Notes: a model not told the origin generated them from the sequence alone. A stretch of 64,000 nt of DNA from Yoonia sp. BS5-3 (GCF_038069655.2 NZ_CP150951.2:496001-560000); one strand, 5' to 3'; counted from the first letter of the stretch, positions 8,303 to 17,353 are shown. Made by a program: numbers and translations.

Positions 8303-9607
8303 CTAGATGAGTGCGAGGCTGAGGATCGGGAATTCGATCAGAATGAACAGGATGATCAGCATCACGAAGGCAAAGGGCAGCGCGCCCATGAACACATCCT
8401 TCAGGCTGATCCGATCATCATTGATGGTCGATTTGATCACGAAACAGGATATCCCAAGCGGCGGCGTCAACAGGCCGATCTCGGCCCCGACCACCGTGAT
8501 AATCCCGAACCAGATCAATGACATGTCCAAGGATTCGGCCAAGGGCAGGAATAGCGGAACAACAATCAAGATGATCGAAGCCGTATCAAGCAGCGTTCCC
8601 AAGAACAGCATCAAGAGGACGTAGAGGATCATGATCCGCCAGAAAGACGCATCATTGCCCACAAGCAGGTCTTGCAACTGGTTCGGCAACCCAGCAAGGC
8701 CAAGCATCCGGCTGTAAATCGACGCCGCTGTGATCAAGAACAGGATCGCCGCTGTGATATGGCCTGTTTCCAGCAAGGCCTCCCAAAAGGTTTTCAGCGT
8801 CATTGATTTGCGGATCGCCGCGATGACCAGCGCGACAAGTGCGCCTGCCGCCCCGGCCTCAACCGCCGTCAGCCATCCGGTGTAAATCCCGCCCAGAACG
8901 ATCACGATCAATCCCAGTGTTGGCAGGGTTTTTGAGGCAACTTCACGTGGGCTCATCCATTCGGTGTCTTGCACGACACGCCCGCCAACAAAACCTGGCG
9001 TGTAACGCCCCATGAACCAGATCGCTGCGACATAGGCGATAGCCAGCATGATCCCCGGGATCACACCTGCAAGGAACATGTCCCCAACCGATTGTTCGGC
9101 TACGAAGGAATAGATAATCAACATCGCAGAGGGCGGGATGATCATGCCCAAAACCGAGGACCCGGCGACAACCCCAACAGCAAAGCGCGGGTTGTAATCC
9201 TGCGCCATCATCTGCGGCACCGAAACCTTGGTAAAGACCGAGGCCGACGCGATGGACGAACCGGTCACCGCCGCAAAGACCGCATTGGCCCCAACAGTTG
9301 CCATACCGATCCCGCCTTTGACCTTGCGAAACCGCATGGTCATGACCTCGTAAATGTCCCTGCCCAGCCCGGCTTTGGACACGATAAGCCCCATAAAGGT
9401 GAAAAGCGGGATGGTCGCGAAACTGTATTCCATCGCTGAATCGCCCACGGCGATCTTCAGCAGGTTCAGCGCCAGCGTGAAGTTGTCCCGCATCAACCAG
9501 ATGGACACGAAGGACACCATGCCCAATGCGATGGGGATATAGACCCCAGAGTAGATCAGAAAGACGATAGCAACGACCGAGATCAGGCCAATCTCAATCG
9601 GGGTCAT
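8303..9607 (-). CDS. TRAP transporter large permease (DctM family)
   Basis: 434 residues with about twelve hydrophobic segments, the normal DctM form. It is the cation-coupled channel of a tripartite ATP-independent transporter in the inner membrane. Family signatures include GSSIASASVFTKVSVPQM, GSSVLGMIIPPS and EIGLLTPPLGI near the C-terminus. Its start overlaps the small permease stop by 4 bases (ATGA). The operon context (hydrolase, reductase, dioxygenase) suggests uptake of an aromatic or dicarboxylic acid. Confidence 0.95.
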   Translation of the reverse strand: MTPIEIGLISVVAIVFLIYSGVYIPIALGMVSFVSIWLMRDNFTLALNLLKIAVGDSAMEYSFATIPLFTFMGLIVSKAGLGRDIYEVMTMRFRKVKGGIGMATVGANAVFAAVTGSSIASASVFTKVSVPQMMAQDYNPRFAVGVVAGSSVLGMIIPPSAMLIIYSFVAEQSVGDMFLAGVIPGIMLAIAYVAAIWFMGRYTPGFVGGRVVQDTEWMSPREVASKTLPTLGLIVIVLGGIYTGWLTAVEAGAAGALVALVIAAIRKSMTLKTFWEALLETGHITAAILFLITAASIYSRMLGLAGLPNQLQDLLVGNDASFWRIMILYVLLMLFLGTLLDTASIILIVVPLFLPLAESLDMSLIWFGIITVVGAEIGLLTPPLGISCFVIKSTINDDRISLKDVFMGALPFAFVMLIILFILIEFPILSLALI

Positions 9608-10155
9608 GTTGCGGCCTCATCATGTTCAGGCGTCCGAACAAGCTGTGGGCGGTCCTGCGCCGAGATCACTTTGATCACGAAAATCAGACAAGAAAGTGCT
9701 GCGCCGACCGTGATCACCAATTTGACGGGCCACCACGGAAGGGTGAAGACACCGGGCACACCGAAATAGTCTTGGGTGTCCCACATATGCAGAAACTCAG
9801 GGAAGGTGACATCGGCAATCAGCCCCATGAAGATGGCCGATAACGCATTGATGATCCGGCGCATATTGGCCGCCACGCCTGGGCGTTTTTTCCCAATAAC
9901 GGTCAAAAAACCATCTGAGCGGGTCAGTCTGTCAACCCGCACAACATCGGGCAGCTGCAAGAAAACGATCAGCACGACCGAGAACTGCACGATCTCATAC
10001 GCCCCTTTCAGTGGCGCGCTGAAAACCCCGCGCGCCACCACATCAACATTCAGGACCACGACCAGACCAAGCACAACAAGTGTGCCCAGCGCATTGGTCG
10101 AGATCGCAAGTATATTCGCAACCCGAGAGAGGCCTGCGAAAGCAGACTTAAGCAT
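9604..10155 (-). CDS. TRAP transporter small permease (DctQ family)
   Basis: 183 residues with four predicted membrane helices (about residues 18-40, 50-70, 90-115 and 135-165), the usual DctQ topology. It partners the large permease gene that overlaps its stop codon. The segment VDVVARGVFSAPLKGAYEIVQFSV matches the family's conserved second-helix region. It follows the binding-protein gene by about 30 bases. Confidence 0.92.
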   Translation of the reverse strand: MLKSAFAGLSRVANILAISTNALGTLVVLGLVVVLNVDVVARGVFSAPLKGAYEIVQFSVVLIVFLQLPDVVRVDRLTRSDGFLTVIGKKRPGVAANMRRIINALSAIFMGLIADVTFPEFLHMWDTQDYFGVPGVFTLPWWPVKLVITVGAALSCLIFVIKVISAQDRPQLVRTPEHDEAAT

Positions 10156-10186
10156 GATGACAGTCCTCCCTCAGGTCTTCAGTCGG

Positions 10187-11260
10187 TTACTCGGACGCCC
10201 AGTCGCGCACTGGCGCGAAACCAGCATCCTCGAGTTTGGTCAGATAGGCCGCGACCATTTCTGTCCCGGGCTCACCAGCTTCGTTCAGTGTTGTTGCCAG
10301 CTCTTGCGCGATATTTGGCATCGCCGCTGCCCAAGCCGCACGGTCATCTGCCGACACATCAACAATGGTACCGCCAGCATCAACATAGGCCGCTTCGGCC
10401 TCGGCCGCCCGATCCATCGCGATCCCGGCAAGGTGATCGCGGTAGTCGATTGCAACTGCTTGCAGAACCTCTTTCACCTCATCAGGCAGGCTGGCCCAGT
10501 AGTCAGCGTTCACTGTGACAGTCTTGGAATTCACAGCGCCGAAATCCGTACGCAGCATATAAGGCGCAACCTCAGAGATTTTGAATGTCGCTGCGGCTTC
10601 GGGCCAGAGCATACCGCAATCGGCCAGACCGGTTTGCAGCATGTTGTAGAAGTCGGTCAAACCGCCACGCACACCAGCGGCATCCTGGATGCCTTCCAGA
10701 TAACGCAGGTTCAGACCAGCGCCCGCAACCTTCAGGCCTTCGAGGTCAGCCGTTGTGTTCACTTCGCTCGAGCAGAACATCTGGTAGCTGTCGAGCACAA
10801 CACCGGTCGCCAGATAGACCTGGTTTTGCGCCTCAAATTCGTTCTGCATTGCAGGGAATTCGCGGGCGATTTCGTCAACCGCCTGCGCAACCGCGCGCGC
10901 ATCAGAGGATACAAATGGCGTTGCGCCAGCCAGGCCCTGGCTGGGCAGTTTCGAGGAATGGAAGATCGTGGTGACAATCCCGATATCACCAAGGCCCAGC
11001 TGCACACCTTCCAGCACACCCCGCGGCTTGACGATAGAGCCACCGTAGTTTTCCTGCCAGTTCATTTCGTAATTACCGGTCTCGGCCAACCGGCGATCAA
11101 CTTCTGGAATAAAAAAGTCGGTAAATTCGCGGACCCACAAAGCGCGGTCAGGATAGCCATCAATCACGACGGCCGAGATGCTTTCTTGCGCAGCTACCGG
11201 CACAGCCGTCAACGTGGCAAGTGTCGCCCCCATCAGGGTGCGTTTTGTCCAATTTTTCAT
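10187..11260 (-). CDS. TRAP transporter substrate-binding protein (DctP family)
   Basis: 357 residues. A Sec signal peptide (MKNWTKRTLMGATLATLTA, cleavage after VAA) is followed by a periplasmic ligand-binding fold. DctP features include GLKVAGAGLNLRYLEGIQDAAG and a conserved Arg region around MLRTDFGAVNSKTV. It captures the substrate for the DctQM pair downstream. The ATG at 11260 is chosen over one five codons earlier because GGGAGGAG lies just upstream of it. The ligand is unknown. Co-transcription with ring-cleavage and hydrolase genes points to an aromatic acid or its cleavage product. Confidence 0.93.
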   Translation of the reverse strand: MKNWTKRTLMGATLATLTAVPVAAQESISAVVIDGYPDRALWVREFTDFFIPEVDRRLAETGNYEMNWQENYGGSIVKPRGVLEGVQLGLGDIGIVTTIFHSSKLPSQGLAGATPFVSSDARAVAQAVDEIAREFPAMQNEFEAQNQVYLATGVVLDSYQMFCSSEVNTTADLEGLKVAGAGLNLRYLEGIQDAAGVRGGLTDFYNMLQTGLADCGMLWPEAAATFKISEVAPYMLRTDFGAVNSKTVTVNADYWASLPDEVKEVLQAVAIDYRDHLAGIAMDRAAEAEAAYVDAGGTIVDVSADDRAAWAAAMPNIAQELATTLNEAGEPGTEMVAAYLTKLEDAGFAPVRDWASE

Positions 11261-11306
11261 GTTTTCTCCTCCCAAAGAATGAGGCCTCCCGCCTCTTTGA
11301 TGTCGT

Positions 11307-11765
11307 TTATTCGGTCTTGACCCAATCCACTGTCAGCTCGGTTCCAGCAGCCTCGAACAATTTTGCGATGGCGCAATATTTGGCCGTCTCGCGTCCCACT
11401 TCATCCAGTTCCTCTTGGCTGGCTGCGGTGGCACATTTGACGGTTAGGGTGATTGCCGGGAACGGCACGTCGATCTCTTCCTCCATGAGAACGCCGCGAC
11501 GATCGAATTTGGCATTTGCGTCAATGGTGACCTCGCCCAGATCAACACCCAAGCGCTTTGCGTTCTTATGCCCAATCACATTGGTGCAGGCGATCAGGGC
11601 GGTCATCGCTGTTTCGGTCGGGGTTGGGCCTAAATTGGTGCCGCCCCGCTCCAGCGGTTCGTCGATGACCACATTCAGATCCCGCACAGGGATTTCGGTA
11701 CGTGCGTGGGTTGGGCATGTGGCCGTCGTCCGATAAGTGACAACGGTTTTCATCTTAACAGCCAT
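11307..11765 (-). CDS. OsmC/Ohr family protein
   Basis: 152 residues. OsmC-fold proteins use two cysteines to reduce organic hydroperoxides. Here the fold is suggested by the PTPTETAMTALIACTNVIG helix with one Cys, and a second Cys in LTVKCATAASQEELD. Both sit where the catalytic pair lies in the family. AAGGAG precedes the ATG at 11765. It lies between the nitroreductase and dctP in the same operon. It may protect the pathway from peroxides or reactive ring-cleavage products, but no specific role is shown. Confidence 0.85.
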   Translation of the reverse strand: MAVKMKTVVTYRTTATCPTHARTEIPVRDLNVVIDEPLERGGTNLGPTPTETAMTALIACTNVIGHKNAKRLGVDLGEVTIDANAKFDRRGVLMEEEIDVPFPAITLTVKCATAASQEELDEVGRETAKYCAIAKLFEAAGTELTVDWVKTE

Positions 11766-11776
11766 ACCGTTACTCC

Positions 11777-12442
11777 TTACGCAAAACTGCATACCTTTTC
11801 GAAGGGAAAACGCGGCAGTTTCTGGAACAATGCTGTTTCGTCAGCATATCCAATATTGCACAGAAAGTTTGACTTGAGGCTAGTGCCTGCAAAAAACTCT
11901 TCATCGACAATCGCGTTCGAAAAGCCCGACATTGCACCCACATCAAGGCCAAGGGCCCGTGCGGCGATCATGAAATAGGCCCCTTGCAGGGTTCCATTTC
12001 TGTAGGCGGTGTCTTCGCAATAGGCGGGGTTGCCATCAAAAAGATGCCTGCGGTCATCATGCGGAAACAAAAACGGCAATTCATGCCAGAAATTCATATC
12101 ATGCGCGATGATCGCAGTGACCGGAGCGCCCATCATCTTGCCCACATTTTGCGGTTTCAGCGATTTTGCCAGCCGTTCTTTGCCCTCAGGTGTTTTGACG
12201 AACACAAACCGGGCTGGCAGCGTATTCATGCTAGTCGGGCCGTTGATCGTGATCTCATACAGCTCTTCCAGCAAACCATCTGGGATCGGTTTGTCTGTCC
12301 AAGCATAATGAGACCGCGCATCACGCAGGATCAGATCAATCGCGTCGTCGGACAAACGTCCGATCCGGCTGCGCAAATCACGGTGATCCTGCTGCGCCTT
12401 GGCGCGAAGGGCATCCAGCTCTTCTCCGGTGGGCGCGTTCAT
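11777..12442 (-). CDS. Nitroreductase-family protein, RutE/HadB (malonic semialdehyde reductase)-like
   Basis: 221 residues, FMN-dependent nitroreductase fold. It closely follows the RutE pattern: NGPTSMNTLPARFVFVKT, GAPVTAIIAHDMNFWHELP, FPHDDRRHLF, AYFMIAARALGLDVGAMSGF and LKSNFLCNIGYAD. RutE reduces malonic semialdehyde to 3-hydroxypropionate in pyrimidine breakdown, but no other rut genes are seen here. The presence of malonyl-CoA enzymes across the divergent promoter makes a three-carbon malonyl-type substrate attractive, though unproven. Its ATG overlaps the stop of the hydrolase gene by 4 bases. Confidence 0.87.
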   Translation of the reverse strand: MNAPTGEELDALRAKAQQDHRDLRSRIGRLSDDAIDLILRDARSHYAWTDKPIPDGLLEELYEITINGPTSMNTLPARFVFVKTPEGKERLAKSLKPQNVGKMMGAPVTAIIAHDMNFWHELPFLFPHDDRRHLFDGNPAYCEDTAYRNGTLQGAYFMIAARALGLDVGAMSGFSNAIVDEEFFAGTSLKSNFLCNIGYADETALFQKLPRFPFEKVCSFA

Positions 12443-13331
12443 TCGGCCGCCACCGCTGCAGGCATGTCCTTTTCATCAACAATCGGATTGGCACAAATGC
12501 CGATACCTTCGATTTCAATCTCGACGACTTCCCCCGGCACCAGCCAGCGTGGGTTGGGTTTTTTGGCGTGACCTACGCCGGGGGGGTGCCCATCGCGATC
12601 AAATCGCCGGGTTCGAGTGTGGTATATTCCGAAATCGTGGCAATCGTCTGGGCCACAGACCAAATCATATTGCCGGTGTTCGATGATTGCAGAATTTCGT
12701 CGCCAACGCGGCTTTCAATTTTCAACCCGCTGGCACCTGCTGGCACCTCATCAGGCGTTACGACAACCGGGCCAATGGCACCTGTGTTGTCAAAGTTCTT
12801 GCCGGGGGTCCATTGATGCGTCTTACGCTGGTAGTCGCGGACCGATCCATCGTTGAATACGGTATAACCAAAGACATGATCCAAAGCGTCCGCTTCGGAA
12901 ATATGCCGGCCGCCTTTTCCGACGATGAACATCAACTCGGCTTCATAATCCAGCTTTTCAGAACAAGATGGGCGCACCAAAGGGGCGTCAGCTGCCATGA
13001 TTGAGTTCTTCCCGCGCATGAATAGCGCCGGATAATCAGGAATATCGTAACCGCCCTCTTTGATGTGGTCTGTATAATTCAGACCAAGACAGATGATCGT
13101 GCCCGGGTTGGCCACAGGCAAAGCCGGCCTGATCGATGCAAGGTCAACGCGCGGCGCATCCTTCATCTGGGCCGCAGTCGATTCGAGCAACTCAGGCGCG
13201 TTGATAAGCCCCATAAGATCATCGCCAATCGCCGGGTTTAACTGCGTCAAATTACACGCCTTTTCACCCTCAATCGCGAAGACTGCTGTGCCGCTTTCTG
13301 TTTTGCCTACCAAATATTTCACGTTGGTCAT
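12439..13331 (-). pseudogene. Fumarylacetoacetate hydrolase-family protein, one-base frameshift
   Basis: FAH-family hydrolases cleave carbon-carbon bonds in beta-diketo or acylpyruvate acids, often after aromatic ring opening. The N-terminal 252 codons contain ICLGLNYTDHIKEGG and the metal site DYEAELMFIVGKGGRH, then end at a stop straight after IAMGTPP. The missing C-terminus (GVGHAKKPNPRWLVPGEVVE) is in another frame. Both parts join at a run of seven Gs at 12580-12586. One extra base restores GTPPGVGH and a 297-residue protein of normal length. The tail ends with ATGA overlap to the nitroreductase gene, so the downstream part is under selection. A sequencing indel is likely. It is the first gene of the minus-strand catabolic operon. 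Confidence 0.87.
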
Positions 13332-13333
13332 CC

Positions 13334-13363
13334 TTGTCAGTTCAATATTTTTCTGCCTAGAAT
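13334..13363 (+). promoter_or_regulatory. Candidate promoter of the YciI-GntR unit
   Basis: TTGTCA (13334-13339) and TAGAAT (13358-13363) are separated by 18 bases. This would put the transcript start near 13370, just before the palindromic operator at 13380. It is a reading by eye only. Confidence 0.4.
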
Positions 13364-13379
13364 AATGCTCAATGTCAAT

Positions 13380-13393
13380 AAATATCGATATTT
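13380..13393. promoter_or_regulatory. Palindromic operator, copy 1 (putative GntR site)
   Basis: AAATATCGATATTT is a perfect 14-bp palindrome in the divergent promoter region between the FAH-family gene and the YciI gene. The identical 14-mer recurs at 14518-14531. Two exact copies flanking the GntR gene strongly suggest its binding site. Here it lies just downstream of a possible plus-strand start and next to a minus-strand TTGACA (complement of 13373-13378). Confidence 0.7.
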
Positions 13394-13409
13394 TATATGG
13401 GGCGGAAAT

Positions 13410-13796
13410 ATGGTTGCTTGGGCCGACTACAAATCAGATGCGAAATCGCGTGGTGCCTTGGCGCTCGAACTTTATGCAGTGCAAAGTACCCCAGCCGGCG
13501 CCCCTGAAGATGTCAAAGCAGCTTTGCCTGATCACCTGGCCTATCAAGCCCAGATTGAAGCATCGGGCCATCTGGCTTTTGCTGGCCCCATGTCCGACGA
13601 GACGGGTGATCACATGCAAGGGATGGGATTGATCATTTACCGCGCCGACAGCCTTGCGGCCGCCCGCGCCCTTGCTGAAAATGACCCAATGCACAAAAGC
13701 GGCGCCCGTAGTTTCACACTGCGCCGTTGGATGATAAACGAAGGATCATTGAACTTATCGGTCGGCTTGTCGACAAAATCTGTAAATCTCAGCTAA
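13410..13796 (+). CDS. YciI-like protein
   Basis: 128 residues, family fold like dimeric alpha-beta barrel YciI proteins (MVAWADYKSDAKSRGALAL; LPDHLAYQAQIEASGHLAFAGPM with the conserved His; DPMHKSGARSFTLRRW). YciI proteins are often linked to breakdown of unusual or chlorinated aromatics, but their reaction is mostly undefined. The ATG at 13410 is chosen over an earlier one that would lie upstream of the operator. GGGGCGGA precedes it. The regulator gene starts about 20 bases after its stop, so the two form one unit. Confidence 0.8.
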   Translation: MVAWADYKSDAKSRGALALELYAVQSTPAGAPEDVKAALPDHLAYQAQIEASGHLAFAGPMSDETGDHMQGMGLIIYRADSLAAARALAENDPMHKSGARSFTLRRWMINEGSLNLSVGLSTKSVNLS

Positions 13797-13816
13797 CCCA
13801 TGCAAAGGTAGGCGCC

Positions 13817-14482
13817 ATGAATATGATTGACGATACCGCCGTTAAGGAAACGTCCGCCACGCGGTCGGCCTATCTTTCCCTGCGTGATATGATCCTGACC
13901 GGGGCATTGCCTGCCGGTCAGAAGCTGAAAATCGAGCAATTGCGCAGCCTGCTCAACACGGGCGCATCGCCGGTACGCGAAGCGCTGAGCCTTCTGACAT
14001 CCGATATGCTGGTCGAACGCATTGACCAACGTGGCTTTCGCGCCGCCCCCGCCAATCGTGCCAATTTCGATGAAATCCTGGCCTTGCGCTGCAATCTGGA
14101 AGGTCTGGCCCTGCGCCAATCTATCGAAAACGCGGATGCCGCTTGGGAAGAACGTTTAGTTGTCACCCATCACCACATGAAAAAGGCCGTCGGTCAGGAT
14201 GTGGCCGTGTTCGAAGAGGCCCACAAGACCTTCCATATGGCTCTTCTGGCCAATAGCGGCTCGCCGATGCTCGAAAAGTTTTGCGCTCAGCTATATGATC
14301 TGAACATCCGCTACCGCTATCTGGCGGCACGCAGCAGTAACTATCCTGGGCGCGACGTGTCCGCCGAACATGAGGATATCCTGGACGCTGCTGTACAACG
14401 CGATGCGGACCGGGCCTGTGATAGCTTGCTGCGTCACTACCGGTTAACGGGTGAATATCTATCGCGCGAGCTGGCTATTTAG
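13817..14482 (+). CDS. GntR-family transcriptional regulator with FCD ligand domain
   Basis: 221 residues. The N-terminal winged helix-turn-helix (AYLSLRDMILTGALPAGQKL, LLNTGASPVREALSLL) is followed by an all-helical FCD effector domain. The usual metal or ligand histidines are visible in HKTFHMALL, SAEHEDIL and LLRHYRLTG. AAAGG precedes the ATG at 13817. Identical 14-bp palindromes lie in front of the YciI-GntR unit and in front of the malonyl-CoA decarboxylase. The likely role is control of both arms of the locus, like MatR-type regulators of malonate use. The effector is unknown. Confidence 0.92.
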   Translation: MNMIDDTAVKETSATRSAYLSLRDMILTGALPAGQKLKIEQLRSLLNTGASPVREALSLLTSDMLVERIDQRGFRAAPANRANFDEILALRCNLEGLALRQSIENADAAWEERLVVTHHHMKKAVGQDVAVFEEAHKTFHMALLANSGSPMLEKFCAQLYDLNIRYRYLAARSSNYPGRDVSAEHEDILDAAVQRDADRACDSLLRHYRLTGEYLSRELAI

Positions 14483-14517
14483 CACCCTATTTGCCGATTT
14501 AAATAGACTCTTTTAAA

Positions 14518-14531
14518 AAATATCGATATTT
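14518..14531. promoter_or_regulatory. Palindromic operator, copy 2 (putative GntR site)
   Basis: The same AAATATCGATATTT as at 13380-13393, 34 bases before the malonyl-CoA decarboxylase start. It overlaps a possible -10 element (TAAAAA at 14514-14519, with TTGCCG at 14491-14496). That placement fits repression by the adjacent GntR protein. Confidence 0.7.
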
Positions 14532-14564
14532 ATTGAATCGCAGACCGATACGAAGGTGATTTTG

Positions 14565-15863
14565 ATGCGACGCAATCGCTTCCTCGGAGATATCTTATCC
14601 CAGCTGTTTGACCGGCGCGGCTTGATGCGCGGCAAAGACGACACGCGCGACATTTTCGCCTTATGCGGCGCGCTTTTGTCATCGGAAGGCGAAGTATCGG
14701 GGCTGCGGCTGGCCTCAACGGTACTGGCCCGCTATGCCACGCTGGATGAAGAAGAAAAAACCGCGTTTTTCCGCTATCTGAACACAGAGCTGGAAATCGA
14801 CGCAGCGCATATTGCCGATCTGGCAAACAATTACGCCGAAACCCCGACGCCAGAGCTGTTCAAATCACTTTGCCAAGCCGCCGAGCCGAAACGGCAAGAG
14901 CTGCTGCGCCGTCTTAATCAACCGGTTGGCGCCACGGCCGAACTGGTTGCGATGCGGGTCGATCTGTTGAAACGCCTGAAGGCGAACCCGGATTTGGCAC
15001 GGACAAATATTGATTTCGTGCATCTTCTGCGCAGCTGGTTCAATCGCGGCTTTTTGGTGCTGCAACAGATCAGCTGGGACACCCCTGCGCGTATCCTCGA
15101 CAAAATCGTTGCCTATGAGGCGGTACATGAAATTAACGATTGGGATGATCTGCGCCGCAGGCTTTATCCGCCTGATCGCCGCTGTTTTGCGTTTTTTCAC
15201 CCCGCTATGCCTGATGAGCCATTGATTTTTGTCGAGGTCGCGCTGACCGAAACAATCCCCGGATCAATCGATCATGTTTTATCGGAAGAACGTGAACCAT
15301 TGGATGCCGATCAGGCGAAGGTTGCGGTATTCTATTCGATCTCAAATTGTCAAAAAGGGCTTACCGGGATCAGCTTTGGTAATCTGTTGATCAAGCAAGT
15401 TGTGAGCGAACTTTCCCTCGAATGCCCCGAATTGGAAAGCTTCGTGACGCTGTCGCCTATTCCCGGGCTGAGGCGTTGGCTGGAAACACAAGTGGACGAT
15501 CCAGACTTAGGTGGCGCAGCGCAAGCGGCGCTCGATGGCGCGCTGCCCCCAGAAGATTTACGCGCGATCACTGCCCGCTATTTGGTGCAAGCCAAGCGTG
15601 GGGACGGGTTGCCGAAAGACCCGGTTGCCCGTTTCCATCTGGGCAACGGCGCGGAAATACACGATCTGCATGCAGGGGCGGACACATCGCCCAAGGGCAT
15701 CGCGCAATCGGCTGGCGCGATGGTAAATTACCTTTACAATCTGGGGCAGACGGAACGTAATCACGAAGCCTTTGCAACAGAGGCAACCGTGACAGCCTCG
15801 CGGGCCGTGCAGGCCCTTTCGACGGCCCAAATACAAACAAAGACCAAGGAACCGACGGCGTGA
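14565..15863 (+). CDS. Malonyl-CoA decarboxylase
   Basis: 432 residues, matching bacterial MatA-type malonyl-CoA decarboxylases. It converts malonyl-CoA to acetyl-CoA and CO2 in the cytoplasm. The helical N-terminal domain is followed by the catalytic GNAT-like domain with FVHLLRSWFNRGFLVL, FFHPAMPDEPLIFVEVALT and SISNCQKGLTGISFGNLLIKQV. The Ser and His needed for catalysis lie in such blocks (FVTLSPIPGL is also conserved). GAAGG precedes the ATG at 14565. A GTG three codons earlier is less likely. Its stop overlaps the malonyl-CoA synthetase start (GTGA). Confidence 0.95.
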   Translation: MRRNRFLGDILSQLFDRRGLMRGKDDTRDIFALCGALLSSEGEVSGLRLASTVLARYATLDEEEKTAFFRYLNTELEIDAAHIADLANNYAETPTPELFKSLCQAAEPKRQELLRRLNQPVGATAELVAMRVDLLKRLKANPDLARTNIDFVHLLRSWFNRGFLVLQQISWDTPARILDKIVAYEAVHEINDWDDLRRRLYPPDRRCFAFFHPAMPDEPLIFVEVALTETIPGSIDHVLSEEREPLDADQAKVAVFYSISNCQKGLTGISFGNLLIKQVVSELSLECPELESFVTLSPIPGLRRWLETQVDDPDLGGAAQAALDGALPPEDLRAITARYLVQAKRGDGLPKDPVARFHLGNGAEIHDLHAGADTSPKGIAQSAGAMVNYLYNLGQTERNHEAFATEATVTASRAVQALSTAQIQTKTKEPTA

Positions 15864-17353
15864 CCAATACACTTTATGATGCGCTCATTGCACCGCATGC
15901 CGATAATGAACAAACCTTTCTTGATTGTGATGATGGAAGCACGCTGAGCTATGGCGGCTTTGTCCGCCGCGTCGCGCAGCTTGCACATGTTGTGACAAAT
16001 GCAGGGGTTCAGCCCGGTGATCGGATCCTGGTTCAGGCCCCAAAGGTCGCGGATGTTATCGCCCTGTATGGCGCTGCCATTCAAACCGGCGCGGTCTATT
16101 TGCCTCTGAATACGGCTTATACCGAAGCCGAGCTAAGCTATTTCGCCGGTGATGCCGCACCCCGCCTGATTGTTTGCGATGCCAAAGACGCGGACCAGTT
16201 CAAAGACAAATTTGATGCCGCGATTCTGACCATCGGTAGCGACGGCACCGGCAGCCTGGCCACGCAAGCCGATGACGCCCCCGATCGCTTTGACACAGCT
16301 GACCGCGACCCCAACGATCTTGCGGCACTCCTTTATACATCTGGGACAACGGGCCGCTCAAAGGGGGCGATGCTGTCGCATAAGAACCTGCTTTCTAATG
16401 CGCGGTCGCTGACCGATCTATGGGCGATTACAGACCAAGACCGGCTGGTCCACGCCCTACCGATCTTTCATACGCATGGACTTTTCGTCGCGATGAATAC
16501 CAGCCTACTCGCAGGTGCCAGCGTTCGGTTCATGGCTGCATTTTCAGTCGATGAGGTGATCGCCCAGCTGCCGAAATCAACCACGCTGATGGGTGTGCCT
16601 ACCTTCTACACACGCCTGCTGAACGATGAGCGCCTGACAAAGACACTTTGCGCCAATATGCGTTTGTTTGTGTCCGGCTCTGCGCCGCTTTTGGCCGAAA
16701 CGCATACAGCATTCGAAGGCAAAACAGGGCACCGTATTCTTGAGCGTTACGGGATGACCGAAACCAACATGATCACCTCCAACCCCTACGACGGGGACAG
16801 GCTTGCCGGTACTGTCGGCTACCCCTTGCCGGGCACAGAAGTGATTATCACGGACCCCGATACTGGCAAGTCGCAGCCAGCCGGTGAAGTTGGAATGATC
16901 GAAGTGCGCGGGGACAATGTATTTCAGGGCTATCTGAATATGCCCGAAAAGACCCGCGAAGAGCTGCGCGAAAACGGGTTCTTTATCACTGGCGATCTGG
17001 GTGTTGCGGCAGAAGACGGACGGATCAGCATTGTCGGCCGCCAAAAAGACCTGATCATCTCCGGTGGATACAACATCTATCCCAAGGAAATCGAAGACGC
17101 GATCAACGATGTTGCGGGTGTGCTGGAAAGCGCCGTGTTCGGTGTCAAACATGATGATTTCGGCGAAAGCGTCTGTGCAGCGATCATTCCCGAAGCTGGG
17201 GCAACGCTTGATGACCAAGCGATTGCCGGACAGATTGAACCACTTCTGGCGCGGTTCAAACATCCCCGCCGCTACATCTTTCGCGAAGCGCTTCCCAGAA
17301 ACACCATGGGTAAGGTCCAGAAAAACATCCTGCGCGAAGAATATGGAAGCTGA
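15860..17353 (+). CDS. matB: Malonyl-CoA synthetase (MatB), acyl-CoA ligase family
   Basis: 497 residues, GTG start overlapping the decarboxylase stop. An ANL-superfamily ligase that activates malonate with ATP and CoA. Core motifs are the P-loop LYTSGTTGRSKGAM, ERYGMTETNM, the hinge block ITGDLGVAAEDGRISIVGR and the catalytic Lys in NTMGKVQKN. HALPIFHTHGLF is typical of MatB. Together with the decarboxylase it turns malonate into acetyl-CoA. No dedicated malonate transporter (MatC) is present beside it. The divergent TRAP transporter could serve, but this is inference. Confidence 0.94.
   Translation: MTNTLYDALIAPHADNEQTFLDCDDGSTLSYGGFVRRVAQLAHVVTNAGVQPGDRILVQAPKVADVIALYGAAIQTGAVYLPLNTAYTEAELSYFAGDAAPRLIVCDAKDADQFKDKFDAAILTIGSDGTGSLATQADDAPDRFDTADRDPNDLAALLYTSGTTGRSKGAMLSHKNLLSNARSLTDLWAITDQDRLVHALPIFHTHGLFVAMNTSLLAGASVRFMAAFSVDEVIAQLPKSTTLMGVPTFYTRLLNDERLTKTLCANMRLFVSGSAPLLAETHTAFEGKTGHRILERYGMTETNMITSNPYDGDRLAGTVGYPLPGTEVIITDPDTGKSQPAGEVGMIEVRGDNVFQGYLNMPEKTREELRENGFFITGDLGVAAEDGRISIVGRQKDLIISGGYNIYPKEIEDAINDVAGVLESAVFGVKHDDFGESVCAAIIPEAGATLDDQAIAGQIEPLLARFKHPRRYIFREALPRNTMGKVQKNILREEYGS

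Noticed and set aside
9776..11320. A 514-codon open frame on the plus strand
   Set aside because: It runs antisense to the well supported TRAP genes, has no family resemblance and no ribosome site. It is a shadow of high-GC coding.
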